DNA of 64,000 nucleotides from Bradyrhizobium symbiodeficiens (GTDB lineage Bacteria > Pseudomonadota > Alphaproteobacteria > Rhizobiales > Xanthobacteraceae). How positions within the stretch are numbered: the stretch's first letter is position 1; each line of letters begins with the position of its first letter. Under the pieces are notes generated by a model. It had not been told where the DNA came from and did not search any database. It worked only from the letters and a program-made list of their open reading frames with translations. Below are positions 16,917-24,947 of the stretch, piece after piece. A program made the translations under genes and the position numbers. Location: assembly GCF_002266465.3 (NCBI RefSeq), contig NZ_CP029427.2, positions 5,086,501 to 5,150,500 on the forward strand, in the 5' to 3' direction.

Positions 16917-18842
16917 ATGTTGATGACATCGCCAAAACAGACCGCTTCAGTCCGCATCGGCAACCGCCTCCTCGGCGACGGCGAGCCCTGCTACGTCATT
17001 GCCGAGATCGGCAACAACCACAATGGCGACTTCGATCGCGCCATTGCGCTGGTCGATGCCGCGGTTGCCGCTGGGGCCGACTGCGCCAAATTCCAGATGC
17101 GCAAGCTCGACGAGATCTATCGCGCCTCGAGCCTGTCCGGAAAGGACGACGACCTCGCGGTCGAATACACGCTCGATCTGTTGCGCCGCTTCGAGCTTCC
17201 GACGGCGCAACAGAAGAAGATCGCCGAGTATTGTGCAGCCAAGGGCATCCAGTATCTCTGCACGCCCTGGGACGCCACCAGCGTCGCCGTGCTCGAAGGT
17301 TTCGGCGTGGAGGCCTACAAGGTTGCCTCGGCCGACCTCACCAACCTGCCGCTGCTCGCGCGCCTCGCCGCCACCGGCAAGACGCTGATCGTCTCCACCG
17401 GCATGAGCACGACGGACGAGATCAAGGCCGCGGCGAAATTCCTCGACGAGCGCAACACGAGCTACGTGCTGCTGCATTGCCAGAGCACCTATCCGGCCGC
17501 GCTCCACAACATCCATCTGCGCTTCATGGAAACGTTGCGCGAGATCCATCCGGTCGTCGGCTATTCGGGCCACGAGCGCGGCATTGCCGTCTCGACCGCC
17601 GCGGTGGCTCTCGGCGCCGTCGTGATCGAACGCCACATCACCCTCGACCGCGAGATGGAAGGTCCGGACCATGCTGCAAGCCTGGAGCCGGAGGAATTCA
17701 AGGCTCTCGTCTCGGGCATCCGCGAGGTGGAGGTCGCGCGCGGCAAGAAGCTGGCCGAGCGCGCGCTGAGCCAGGGCGAACTGATCAACCGCGAAAACCT
17801 CGCCAAGAGCCTGGTGGCCGCGCGCGACCTTTCGTCCGGCACCGTGATCTCCGAAGCCGACATCGCGGTGAAGAGCCCGGGACAGGGCCTGTCGCCGCTG
17901 AAGATGCCGGCGCTGCTCGGCCGCAAGCTGACACGGACGATGGCGGCCGACGACTATTTCTTCCAGAGCGACCTCGATGAAGGCGCCGCAAAAGCACGGC
18001 GCTATCGCTTCGACCGCCCATGGGGCGTGCCCGTGCGCTATCACGACGCCGAGCGCTTCCTGGAGATCTGCCAGCCCGACATCATCGAATTCCATCTCAG
18101 CTACAGCGACATGGAGCGCGATCCCGCGGCCTATCTGTCCGGCAGCTATGATCTCGGCTTCGTCGTGCATGCGCCCGAGCTGTTTGCCGGCTCCAAGCTG
18201 ATGGATCTGGCAACGCCCGACGAGGCGCTGCGGCGCTATTCGCTGGAGCAGACCCAGGCGGTGATCGACATCACCCGCGGCCTCAAGAAGTACTTCCCCA
18301 AGACCAAGCGTCCGCCCATCGTCGCCAATATCGGCGGCTTCACCATGGACGAGCCGCTGCCGCCGGAGGCGAAGGCCGAGCGCTATCGCATCTTCGCACA
18401 GAGCCTGACCGAGCTCGACATGGAGGGCGTCGAGTTGACGCCGCAGACCATGGCGCCGTTCCCCTGGCATTTCGGTGGCCAGCGCCACCAGAACATCTTC
18501 ATCTTCCCGGACGAATCCGCCGCGTTCTGCGCCAGGCATGATCTGCGCATGTGCGTCGACATCTCGCACACGAAACTCGCCGCCAATCATTTCGGCTTCG
18601 ACTTCGCGCTAGGCCTCGCCCAGCTCGGTCCGCACACCGCGCATCTGCATTTTGGCGACGCCAAGGGGCTCGACGGCGAGGGTCTTCAGATCGGCGAAGG
18701 CGAGATCGACTTCGACGAGATCGGAAAGGTTCTGCGCAAGCACGCGCCGACGGCCTCGTTCATTCCCGAGATCTGGCAGGGCCACAAGAACATGGGCGAA
18801 GGCTTCTGGACCGCGTTCGAGCGTCTCGAGGGACACATCTGA
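16917..18842 (+). CDS. NeuB-type ulosonic acid synthase fused to a TIM-barrel sugar isomerase domain
   Basis: 641 residues. Residues 20-285 are a NeuB synthase: CYVIAEIGNNHNGD, CAKFQMRK, LCTPWD, KVASADLTN, STGMSTTDEI, GYSGHERG, ERHITLDR and EGPDHAASLEPEEF. Residues 293-352 form the SAF (antifreeze-like) domain. Residues from about 363 form a xylose-isomerase-like barrel (DIIEFHLSYSD; VELTPQTMAP; CVDISHTKLAANHFG; HLHFGDAKGLDG; FIPEIWQGH). NeuB enzymes condense phosphoenolpyruvate with an aldose. The second domain may supply or reshape that aldose. The ATG at 16917 follows GAGACGAG. The gene overlaps the downstream cytidylyltransferase by 1 base. Confidence 0.9.
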   Translation: MLMTSPKQTASVRIGNRLLGDGEPCYVIAEIGNNHNGDFDRAIALVDAAVAAGADCAKFQMRKLDEIYRASSLSGKDDDLAVEYTLDLLRRFELPTAQQKKIAEYCAAKGIQYLCTPWDATSVAVLEGFGVEAYKVASADLTNLPLLARLAATGKTLIVSTGMSTTDEIKAAAKFLDERNTSYVLLHCQSTYPAALHNIHLRFMETLREIHPVVGYSGHERGIAVSTAAVALGAVVIERHITLDREMEGPDHAASLEPEEFKALVSGIREVEVARGKKLAERALSQGELINRENLAKSLVAARDLSSGTVISEADIAVKSPGQGLSPLKMPALLGRKLTRTMAADDYFFQSDLDEGAAKARRYRFDRPWGVPVRYHDAERFLEICQPDIIEFHLSYSDMERDPAAYLSGSYDLGFVVHAPELFAGSKLMDLATPDEALRRYSLEQTQAVIDITRGLKKYFPKTKRPPIVANIGGFTMDEPLPPEAKAERYRIFAQSLTELDMEGVELTPQTMAPFPWHFGGQRHQNIFIFPDESAAFCARHDLRMCVDISHTKLAANHFGFDFALGLAQLGPHTAHLHFGDAKGLDGEGLQIGEGEIDFDEIGKVLRKHAPTASFIPEIWQGHKNMGEGFWTAFERLEGHI

Positions 18843-19531
18843 TGGCGCGCAAGACGCTGGCCGTGATCGCCGCACGCGGCGGCTCGAAGGGCATCCCGCA
18901 CAAGAACCTTCTCGATCTCTGCGGCAAGCCGCTGATCGCCTGGACGGTGGAACAGGCACGCGCGGCGCGGGGCGTCGACGTGGTCGCCGTGTCTTCCGAC
19001 AGCGACCAGATCCTCGCCGCGGCCGAAGCCGCCGGCGCGGTCGGGGTGCGGCGTCCCGACGACATTTCCGGCGACCTCGCCTCCTCCGAATCCGCCTGGC
19101 TGAATGCGCTCGATGCGATCGACGCGCGGATGGGACGGTTCGAGCGCATCGTCGCGCTCCAGGCGACATCGCCGATCCGCGAACCCGGCGACATAGAGAA
19201 CGCGCTTGCGACCTTCGATCGCGACCATCTCGACAGCCTGCTCTCGGTCTGCGAGGTCGAGGATTATTTCAACTGGCGGATCGGCGCGAACGGACCGGAG
19301 CCGATCAACTACGACTATCGCAACCGCCGCATGCGGCAGCAGATCGAGAAGCGCTATTTGGAGAACGGCTCGTTCTACGTCCTGATCCCATCCCTGCTGC
19401 GCGAGCAGAACAACCGCCTCGGCGGCAAGATCGGCTTCCACGTGATGGAACGTCACAAGATGTTCCAGATCGACCGCCCCGAGGACGTCAAGCTTTGTGC
19501 CGCCATCATGCGCAGTTATGGCTATGCCTGA
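18842..19531 (+). CDS. NeuA-type CMP-ulosonic acid synthetase (cytidylyltransferase)
   Basis: 229 residues. Opens with AVIAARGGSKGIPHKNL, the CTP-binding loop of the acylneuraminate cytidylyltransferase family, and keeps LQATSPIREPGDIENAL and the IDRPEDVKL tail. It would activate the 2-keto acid made by the upstream NeuB fusion as a CMP-sugar. Start ATG shares a base with the NeuB stop (TGATG). It is a diverged homologue of the module B enzyme at 40407, so the two probably act on different acids. Confidence 0.88.
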   Translation: MARKTLAVIAARGGSKGIPHKNLLDLCGKPLIAWTVEQARAARGVDVVAVSSDSDQILAAAEAAGAVGVRRPDDISGDLASSESAWLNALDAIDARMGRFERIVALQATSPIREPGDIENALATFDRDHLDSLLSVCEVEDYFNWRIGANGPEPINYDYRNRRMRQQIEKRYLENGSFYVLIPSLLREQNNRLGGKIGFHVMERHKMFQIDRPEDVKLCAAIMRSYGYA

Positions 19532-20288
19532 TCTCAGCGCCTTCTCGCTCAAGCACAAGATCGCGGTGGTGACCGGCGCTTCGCGCGGCATCGGCGCTGC
19601 CATCGCGACCGGCCTCCAGGATGCGGGAGCGACGGTGTTCGGCCTCAGCCGTTCCGGGACCGCGCCGCAGGGCGTGACCGCGATTGCGTGCGATCTCTCC
19701 GACGACAAGGCGATTGAAAACGCGTTCCGCACGATCGCGGCGCAGGGCGGCCGTATCGACGCACTGGTCAACGCTGCCGGCATCAGCCTTCCCCCACAGA
19801 GCACCGAGAGCGAGCTCGCGCGCTTCCGCGCCACGCTCGCGACCGACCTCACCGGCGTCTACGCCACCATCGTCGCCGCCTATCCGCTCTTGAAGAAGGC
19901 GGGCTCGGCTGCGATCGTCAACGTCACCAGCATCAATTCGATCCGCGGCTTTCCCGGCAATCCGGGCTACGTGGCGGCGAAGGCCGGACTCGCCGGGCTG
20001 ACGCGCGCGCTCGCCGCCGACTATGCCGCCGACGGCATCCGGGTCAACGCGCTTGCACCGGGTTATGTGGTGACCGAGATGACCGCAAAGAGTTTTGCCG
20101 ATCCTGTCATGCACGAGGAGAGACGCCGGCACACCATGCTCGGCCGCTGGGGACAGCCCGCCGACATGGTGGGCGCCGCCGTTTTCCTGACCTCGGAAGC
20201 CTCCGCCTATGTGACCGGTCAGGAGCTCTTCGTCGACGGCGGCTGGATCGCCAAGGGCCTCGCCATCAGTTCGGATAGCAAATCGTGA
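19524..20288 (+). CDS. SDR-family oxidoreductase (module A, first)
   Basis: 254 residues. Classical short-chain dehydrogenase: NAD(P) motif TGASRGIG, VNAAG, the catalytic Ser in NVTSINSIRG, YVAAK for Tyr/Lys, and NALAPGYVVTEM. ATG at 19524 (or 19518) overlaps the end of the cytidylyltransferase, indicating coupling. It would oxidise or reduce a hydroxyl of the module A sugar; position on the sugar cannot be told. Confidence 0.85.
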   Translation: MPDLSAFSLKHKIAVVTGASRGIGAAIATGLQDAGATVFGLSRSGTAPQGVTAIACDLSDDKAIENAFRTIAAQGGRIDALVNAAGISLPPQSTESELARFRATLATDLTGVYATIVAAYPLLKKAGSAAIVNVTSINSIRGFPGNPGYVAAKAGLAGLTRALAADYAADGIRVNALAPGYVVTEMTAKSFADPVMHEERRRHTMLGRWGQPADMVGAAVFLTSEASAYVTGQELFVDGGWIAKGLAISSDSKS

Positions 20289-21133
20289 CCACAACGATCG
20301 AACGCATCGGCTTCATGCAGGGACGGCTGTCGGCGCTGGTTGACGGCAAGATCCAGGCCTTCCCCTGGGACGAGTGGCGGGACGAATTTCCACGCGCGAA
20401 AGAACTCGGTCTGACGCGGATGGAATGGACCATCGACCAGGAACGGCTGCGCGAGAACCCATTGACGACCGAGCCGGGGCAGCAGGAGATTCTGGCGCTG
20501 TCGCAAGAGAACGGCGTGCGCATCCCGAGCCTGACCGGTGACTGCTTCATGCAGGCGCCGTTCTGGAAGGTCGACGCCGTCGTGCGCGACGCGCTCGTCG
20601 CCGACCTCGATCTCCTGATCGCCGCCTGCAGCCGCGTCGGCATCGCGTTCGTCGTGATCCCGCTGGTCGACAACGGCAAGATCGAGCGCGAGAGCGAGAG
20701 CGATACGTTGAAACGCGTGCTGCTCGCACGCTCCGGGCAGCTGACAAGAAGAAACGTCAAGATCGTCTTCGAATCCGATCTGCCGCCGCGCGATCTCGCC
20801 CGGTTCATGGAGGCGTTTCCGCCGGACGTGTTCGGCATCAACTATGACAGCGGCAACAGTGCCTCGCTCGGCTATGACAGCGACGAGGAGATCGCCGCCT
20901 ACGCGCCGCGCATTCTCAACGTGCACGTGAAGGACCGCATTCGCGGCGGCACCACGGTGCCGCTCGGCACCGGCAACGCGGACCTCGCCAAGACGATCCG
21001 GCTGATCGAGTGCGCGGGCTACAAGGGCCAATACATCCTGCAAACCGCGCGCGCCGCCGACGGCGACCATCCCGGCGCGCTGGCGAAATATCGCGACATG
21101 ACGGTTCGCTGGATCGAGGACGCCGCGCGATGA
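20285..21133 (+). CDS. Sugar phosphate isomerase/epimerase, AP-endonuclease-2-type TIM barrel
   Basis: 282 residues. Xylose-isomerase-like barrel with ERIGFMQGRLS, LTRMEWTID, KIVFESDLPP, GINYDSGN and NVHVKDR, where Glu, Asp and His residues would bind the catalytic metal. GTG start overlaps the SDR stop by 4 bases and its end overlaps the next SDR by 4. It is the second protein of this fold in the operon; the first is the C-terminal domain of the NeuB fusion. Probable aldose-ketose isomerase or epimerase; substrate unknown. Confidence 0.85.
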   Translation: MTTTIERIGFMQGRLSALVDGKIQAFPWDEWRDEFPRAKELGLTRMEWTIDQERLRENPLTTEPGQQEILALSQENGVRIPSLTGDCFMQAPFWKVDAVVRDALVADLDLLIAACSRVGIAFVVIPLVDNGKIERESESDTLKRVLLARSGQLTRRNVKIVFESDLPPRDLARFMEAFPPDVFGINYDSGNSASLGYDSDEEIAAYAPRILNVHVKDRIRGGTTVPLGTGNADLAKTIRLIECAGYKGQYILQTARAADGDHPGALAKYRDMTVRWIEDAAR

Positions 21134-21891
21134 AGCTCGAGCTGAACGATCGGGTTGCTCTCGTCACCGGCGCCAGTCGCGGGATCGGGCTTGCGATCGC
21201 GACGACGCTCGCCGCAGAAGGCGCCAAGGTCGCGCTCGCGGCGCGTGGTGCCGAGGCACTCGGCGCGGCGCGCACGATCGTCGGGGGCATCTCGTCCGTC
21301 CACGTCGCCGACGTCACTGACCCCGCCGCTGCGAAGGCACTGGTCGAGGGCGTCGAGGAGCAATGGGGCCGGCTCGACGTCCTCATCTGCAATGTCGGCA
21401 GCGGCGCCTCCGTGCCGCCGGGCAAGGAGACCGCGGTCGAGTGGTCGCGGGTGATGGACCTCAATCTGTTTGCCGCGACTAACATGATCGAGGCTGCCCG
21501 GCCGCTGATGGCGCGCGGCAGCGGCGACCGGGCCATCGCCTGCATCTCCTCGATCGCAGGCATGGCGGCGCTTGGCGCGCCCGTCACTTACCATGCGGCG
21601 AAGGCCGCGCTGAATGCGACCGTGCGTGGCCTGGCGCGGCCTCTGGCGCTCGAAGGCATTCGCGTCAACGCGGTTGCGCCGGGCAACATCCTGTCGGCGG
21701 ACGGCACCTGGGCGCGCAAGCTTGCGGAAAACAGTGCCGCGGTCGAAGAAATGCTCGTGCGCGACGTGGCGCTGCGCCGCCTGGGCAAGCCGGAAGAGAT
21801 CGCCGACCTCGTCGCCTTTCTCGTTTCACCCCGCGCAGCATTCATCACCGGCAGCGTGATGGTCGCGGACGGCGGCCAGCTCAGAAGCTGA
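21130..21891 (+). CDS. SDR-family oxidoreductase (module A, second)
   Basis: 253 residues. TGASRGIG cofactor motif, CNVGSG in place of the usual NNAG, catalytic Ser in CISSIAG, YHAAK, and NAVAPGN followed by LSADG. ATG at 21130 overlaps the isomerase stop (ATGA). Expected to be a sugar dehydrogenase/reductase in the same pathway as its neighbours. Confidence 0.85.
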   Translation: MKLELNDRVALVTGASRGIGLAIATTLAAEGAKVALAARGAEALGAARTIVGGISSVHVADVTDPAAAKALVEGVEEQWGRLDVLICNVGSGASVPPGKETAVEWSRVMDLNLFAATNMIEAARPLMARGSGDRAIACISSIAGMAALGAPVTYHAAKAALNATVRGLARPLALEGIRVNAVAPGNILSADGTWARKLAENSAAVEEMLVRDVALRRLGKPEEIADLVAFLVSPRAAFITGSVMVADGGQLRS

Positions 21892-21904
21892 ACAGGAGCC
21901 TTCG

Positions 21905-22744
21905 ATGGCAAATCCCTCCTCCCGCTACGACCTGACCGGCCGGACCGCGCTCGTGACCGGCGCCGGCGGCCTGCTGGGCAAGCAGCACGTCGCAGCGCTC
22001 AGCGAAGCTGGCGCGCGCGTGGTCGTCACCGACATCGGACTGGCGCAGGCCGAAGCCGCCGTCGCGGCGCTGAAGCAGGTCACGCCTTCAGCCGATCTAA
22101 TCGCGCTTGAGATCAACGTCACCTCGCTCGACTCGGTGCGGGCAGCCAATGAGCAGCTTGCAGGCCGCAGCATCATCGTCGACATCCTCGTCAACAACGC
22201 CGCGATCGATCCGAAGGTGACGTCCGCGCCCGGCGTGATGCACTCCTCGCGCTTCGAGGCGTTTCCGGTACCGCAATGGCAGACCGAGATCGCCGTCGGT
22301 CTGACCGGCGCGATGTTGTGCGCGCAGGTGTTCGGCGGCGAGATGGCCAAACGCAGTCGCGGCGTGATCCTCAACATCGCCTCGGATCTCGGCGTGATCG
22401 CGCCGGACCAGCGGCTCTACCGCCAGCCGCAGGTGACGCGCGAAGAAGAACAGCCGGTGAAGCCCGTGACCTATTCGGTGATCAAGCACGGCTTGATCGG
22501 GCTGACGAAGTATCTGGCGACCTACTGGGCCGATCACGGCGTCCGCGTCAACGCGATCTCCCCCGGGGGCGTCTTCAACAACCAGGACCCCGCCTTCGTC
22601 GAACGACTGACGCGCCTGATCCCGATGGGCCGCATGGCCGATGTCGACGAATACCGCGCGGCAGTGCAGTTCCTCTGCTCGGACGCATCGAGCTACATGA
22701 CCGGGCAAAATCTCGTCATGGATGGCGGTCGGAGCGTCTGGTAA
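21905..22744 (+). CDS. PtmA-like SDR-family oxidoreductase (module A, third)
   Basis: 279 residues with AGGAG upstream of the ATG. TGAGGLLGKQH cofactor motif, VNNAAID, NIASDLGVIAPDQRLY, YSVIK as Tyr/Lys, SPGGVFNNQ, and the C-terminal TGQNLVMDGGRSVW. It resembles module B PtmA at 41122 in architecture and motifs (APDQR..Y, LTKYLATYWA..GVRVN). In the Campylobacter route PtmA works with PtmF on an amino-sugar precursor. Here there is no adjacent PtmF. The 3' end is partly duplicated at 24834. Confidence 0.85.
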   Translation: MANPSSRYDLTGRTALVTGAGGLLGKQHVAALSEAGARVVVTDIGLAQAEAAVAALKQVTPSADLIALEINVTSLDSVRAANEQLAGRSIIVDILVNNAAIDPKVTSAPGVMHSSRFEAFPVPQWQTEIAVGLTGAMLCAQVFGGEMAKRSRGVILNIASDLGVIAPDQRLYRQPQVTREEEQPVKPVTYSVIKHGLIGLTKYLATYWADHGVRVNAISPGGVFNNQDPAFVERLTRLIPMGRMADVDEYRAAVQFLCSDASSYMTGQNLVMDGGRSVW

Positions 22745-22746
22745 CG
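22707..22746 (+). repeat. 40-base direct repeat, copy 1 (3' end of the PtmA-like SDR gene)
   Basis: Bases 22707-22746 match 24834-24873 at 37 of 40 positions. This copy is the intact end of the SDR gene plus its stop codon. The two copies bracket the acyltransferase gene at 22848. Confidence 0.85.
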
Positions 22747-22847
22747 ACGCCACGGCCAAGCGCGAGTATTTCACGCGAGGACATCGCCAGTGGGAACGCT
22801 CGATCACGATCATCAAGTCGGCTTCGAGTCCAGATCAGGCTTATCAA

Positions 22848-24809
22848 GTGCACTATCGCCCCGAAATTGATGGCCTCAGAGCAATTGCCGTTCTCTCTGT
22901 TATTTTCTTCCACGCCGGGCTGGATGCTATTCCAGGCGGCTATCTCGGCGTCGATATTTTCTTTGTCATCAGCGGCTACCTGATCACGTCCATCATCAGC
23001 ACGGAGATGGAGGACGGCCGATTTACATTTTCAGCCTTTTACGAAAGGCGGCTCCGGCGGATATTGCCTGCACTCATTGTGGTCCTGCTGGCCTGCATTC
23101 CCTTCGTTCCCATCTTCATGCTCCCAAGCGAGGTGGTCGAGTTTTCGAAGAGCGTGATCGCAGCGTGCGCTTTCGTCGCGAATGTGTTTTTCTGGATGCA
23201 AAGCGGCTACTTCGACAGAGCTGCCGAGCTGAAGCCGCTGCTGCATACCTGGAGCCTCGGCGTTGAAGAGCAATTCTACCTGTTCTTTCCTATTCTCCTG
23301 ATGGCGGCCTTGCGAATTGGTCGCAGGCGCGCCGGCATGCTCTTCGCCGCGATTGCGGTCGCGAGCATCGCCTATGCCCAGTGGGGTCCCCAGGCCAAAG
23401 AGACGACGTTCTACCTGATACCAAGTCGTTTCTGGGAATTGCTGGATGGTGCTCTCCTGGCCCTGTGGCCCACCACAAAGCTGAGGGCCAAGCTGCCGGA
23501 TGTGGCGCTCGACATCTTGGTCTTCATCGGCATCGGACTGATCGGCTATGGCCTCCTCGACCACAGCGATATCCGGTACCCGGATTTGCGCGCGCTGCCC
23601 GTCGTGCTCGGAGCCTGCCTCGTCATCGCATTCGCGACCGCTCGGACCATGGCAGGCAAACTGCTCGGAAGCCGCGTTCCCGTCGCGATTGGGCTCATCA
23701 GCTACAGCGCTTATCTTTGGCATCAGCCGATCTTCGTGTTCGCCAGGTTGAGCGGCTTCGACCGGCCAAATGTCGGCCTCGCCCTCTTGCTGACAGCGAC
23801 GTCTCTCGGACTTGCCGCATTGACTTACCGCTTCGTCGAGCTGCCAGCGAGAGATCGCAAACGATTCGGAAGGCCTGCCCTGATTGGGCTTTCCGCCGTC
23901 GGCATGTGCGGCTTGGCCGGCGCCAGTGCTTTCGCGATCGCGACAAACGGCTTCGAGAAGCAAAGCTTCTACTTCAGCAGCAACGATACCCGCCGCCTCT
24001 ACGAACTTCTCGAACGCAGCACGGGTGGCGATTTCATGCGCGACATGGGCACCAACGGCGATTGCGTATTCTGGACAAATCGATTCGAGCCTGCCGCGAG
24101 GGACCGGCTCATCGAATGCTCGAAGAGGTTTGGGCCAGCGACCGTTGTTCTCGGCGATTCTCACGCGATGAACATCTACAATGCATTGTTCAGGAACAAC
24201 TACTCCCAGTTCCTCGTCGGCCTGGTCGGTCCGGGATGTCGACCCTGGGCCAGGATTCCAGATTGCCCCTATACGGGGTTCGATGAATTCATGAACGCGC
24301 ATCGCGAGGTCGTCGAAACCGTCATCCTGCATTTCTCCGGATCTCACCTCGTGGTCGACGAGCATAACCGGCAGGAGCCCGCCGATGTCTTGAAGTTCGG
24401 AGGCAGGTATCATTTCAACGACCGCCCGATCGCCATGACGATCGACTATCTGCAAGCTCTGTCCCACCTGACCAAGACGATCTGGTTGGGCCCTTTCCTC
24501 GAATCGAGAATGGACTTCCGCGATCTCGAGCGCATGAAACGGGTCGCGCGCGGTGGATTTCATCTCAATCCCCCGACGGTAGAGATCTTTGCGGCCCTTG
24601 ATAAGCACCTTCGTGACAAGACCAGCCAGCCGCCAAGGAACTTCCAGTTCATCTCGTTCTCCAAAGTCATCAATCAGGAGGCACGAGGATTGCTCGATGG
24701 CGATTGCCTGATGTACCGGGATTCCGATCATCTCAGCGTCTGCGGAGAACGCGTCGTCGGAAATGACCTCAAAAGGGTCCTTTTGAGGTACACGTCGACA
24801 GGGCAGTAG
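22848..24809 (+). CDS. OafA/YrhL-type membrane acyltransferase with C-terminal SGNH domain (copy 2)
   Basis: 653 residues from a GTG at 22848, chosen because it aligns with the start of copy 1 (HYRPEIDGLRAIAVLSV against EYRPEIDGLRAIAVLSV). Same architecture: multi-pass Acyl_transf_3 domain, then an SGNH domain with GDSHAMNIYNALFRNNY and SDHLSVCGE. Conservation with the 11720 copy runs the whole length. It lies just after the PtmA-like SDR and is flanked by the 40-base direct repeats. Base composition looks more AT-rich than the sugar-synthesis genes beside it. Predicted to acylate the polysaccharide. Confidence 0.9.
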   Translation: MHYRPEIDGLRAIAVLSVIFFHAGLDAIPGGYLGVDIFFVISGYLITSIISTEMEDGRFTFSAFYERRLRRILPALIVVLLACIPFVPIFMLPSEVVEFSKSVIAACAFVANVFFWMQSGYFDRAAELKPLLHTWSLGVEEQFYLFFPILLMAALRIGRRRAGMLFAAIAVASIAYAQWGPQAKETTFYLIPSRFWELLDGALLALWPTTKLRAKLPDVALDILVFIGIGLIGYGLLDHSDIRYPDLRALPVVLGACLVIAFATARTMAGKLLGSRVPVAIGLISYSAYLWHQPIFVFARLSGFDRPNVGLALLLTATSLGLAALTYRFVELPARDRKRFGRPALIGLSAVGMCGLAGASAFAIATNGFEKQSFYFSSNDTRRLYELLERSTGGDFMRDMGTNGDCVFWTNRFEPAARDRLIECSKRFGPATVVLGDSHAMNIYNALFRNNYSQFLVGLVGPGCRPWARIPDCPYTGFDEFMNAHREVVETVILHFSGSHLVVDEHNRQEPADVLKFGGRYHFNDRPIAMTIDYLQALSHLTKTIWLGPFLESRMDFRDLERMKRVARGGFHLNPPTVEIFAALDKHLRDKTSQPPRNFQFISFSKVINQEARGLLDGDCLMYRDSDHLSVCGERVVGNDLKRVLLRYTSTGQ

Positions 24810-24833
24810 CCAGAGAATTCGCGCAAGCCGGCT

Positions 24834-24873
24834 AAAATCTCGTCATGGATAGCGGGCGGAGCGTCTGGTAGCG
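24834..24873 (+). pseudogene. Relict of the PtmA-like SDR 3' end (40-base direct repeat, copy 2)
   Basis: Reads NLVMDSGRSVW and a stop, the same C-terminal residues as the intact SDR ending at 22744 apart from one Gly-to-Ser change. No reading frame precedes it, so it is a leftover fragment. It marks a duplication or insertion event around the acyltransferase gene. Confidence 0.75.
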
Positions 24874-24947
24874 CACGCAGAACCGGCACAAAGACGGCAA
24901 GACCGCGCTCGCCGCCCCTTCAGCCGTGATCCATGGCAGCACTGGCT

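Noticed and set aside
16947..18590. A 547-codon reverse-strand open frame opposite the NeuB fusion
   Set aside because: Antisense to a gene with diagnostic NeuB motifs; composition typical of a shadow frame.
23031..24731. A 566-codon reverse-strand open frame opposite acyltransferase copy 2
   Set aside because: Lies wholly antisense to a gene with a complete paralogue; no domain features.
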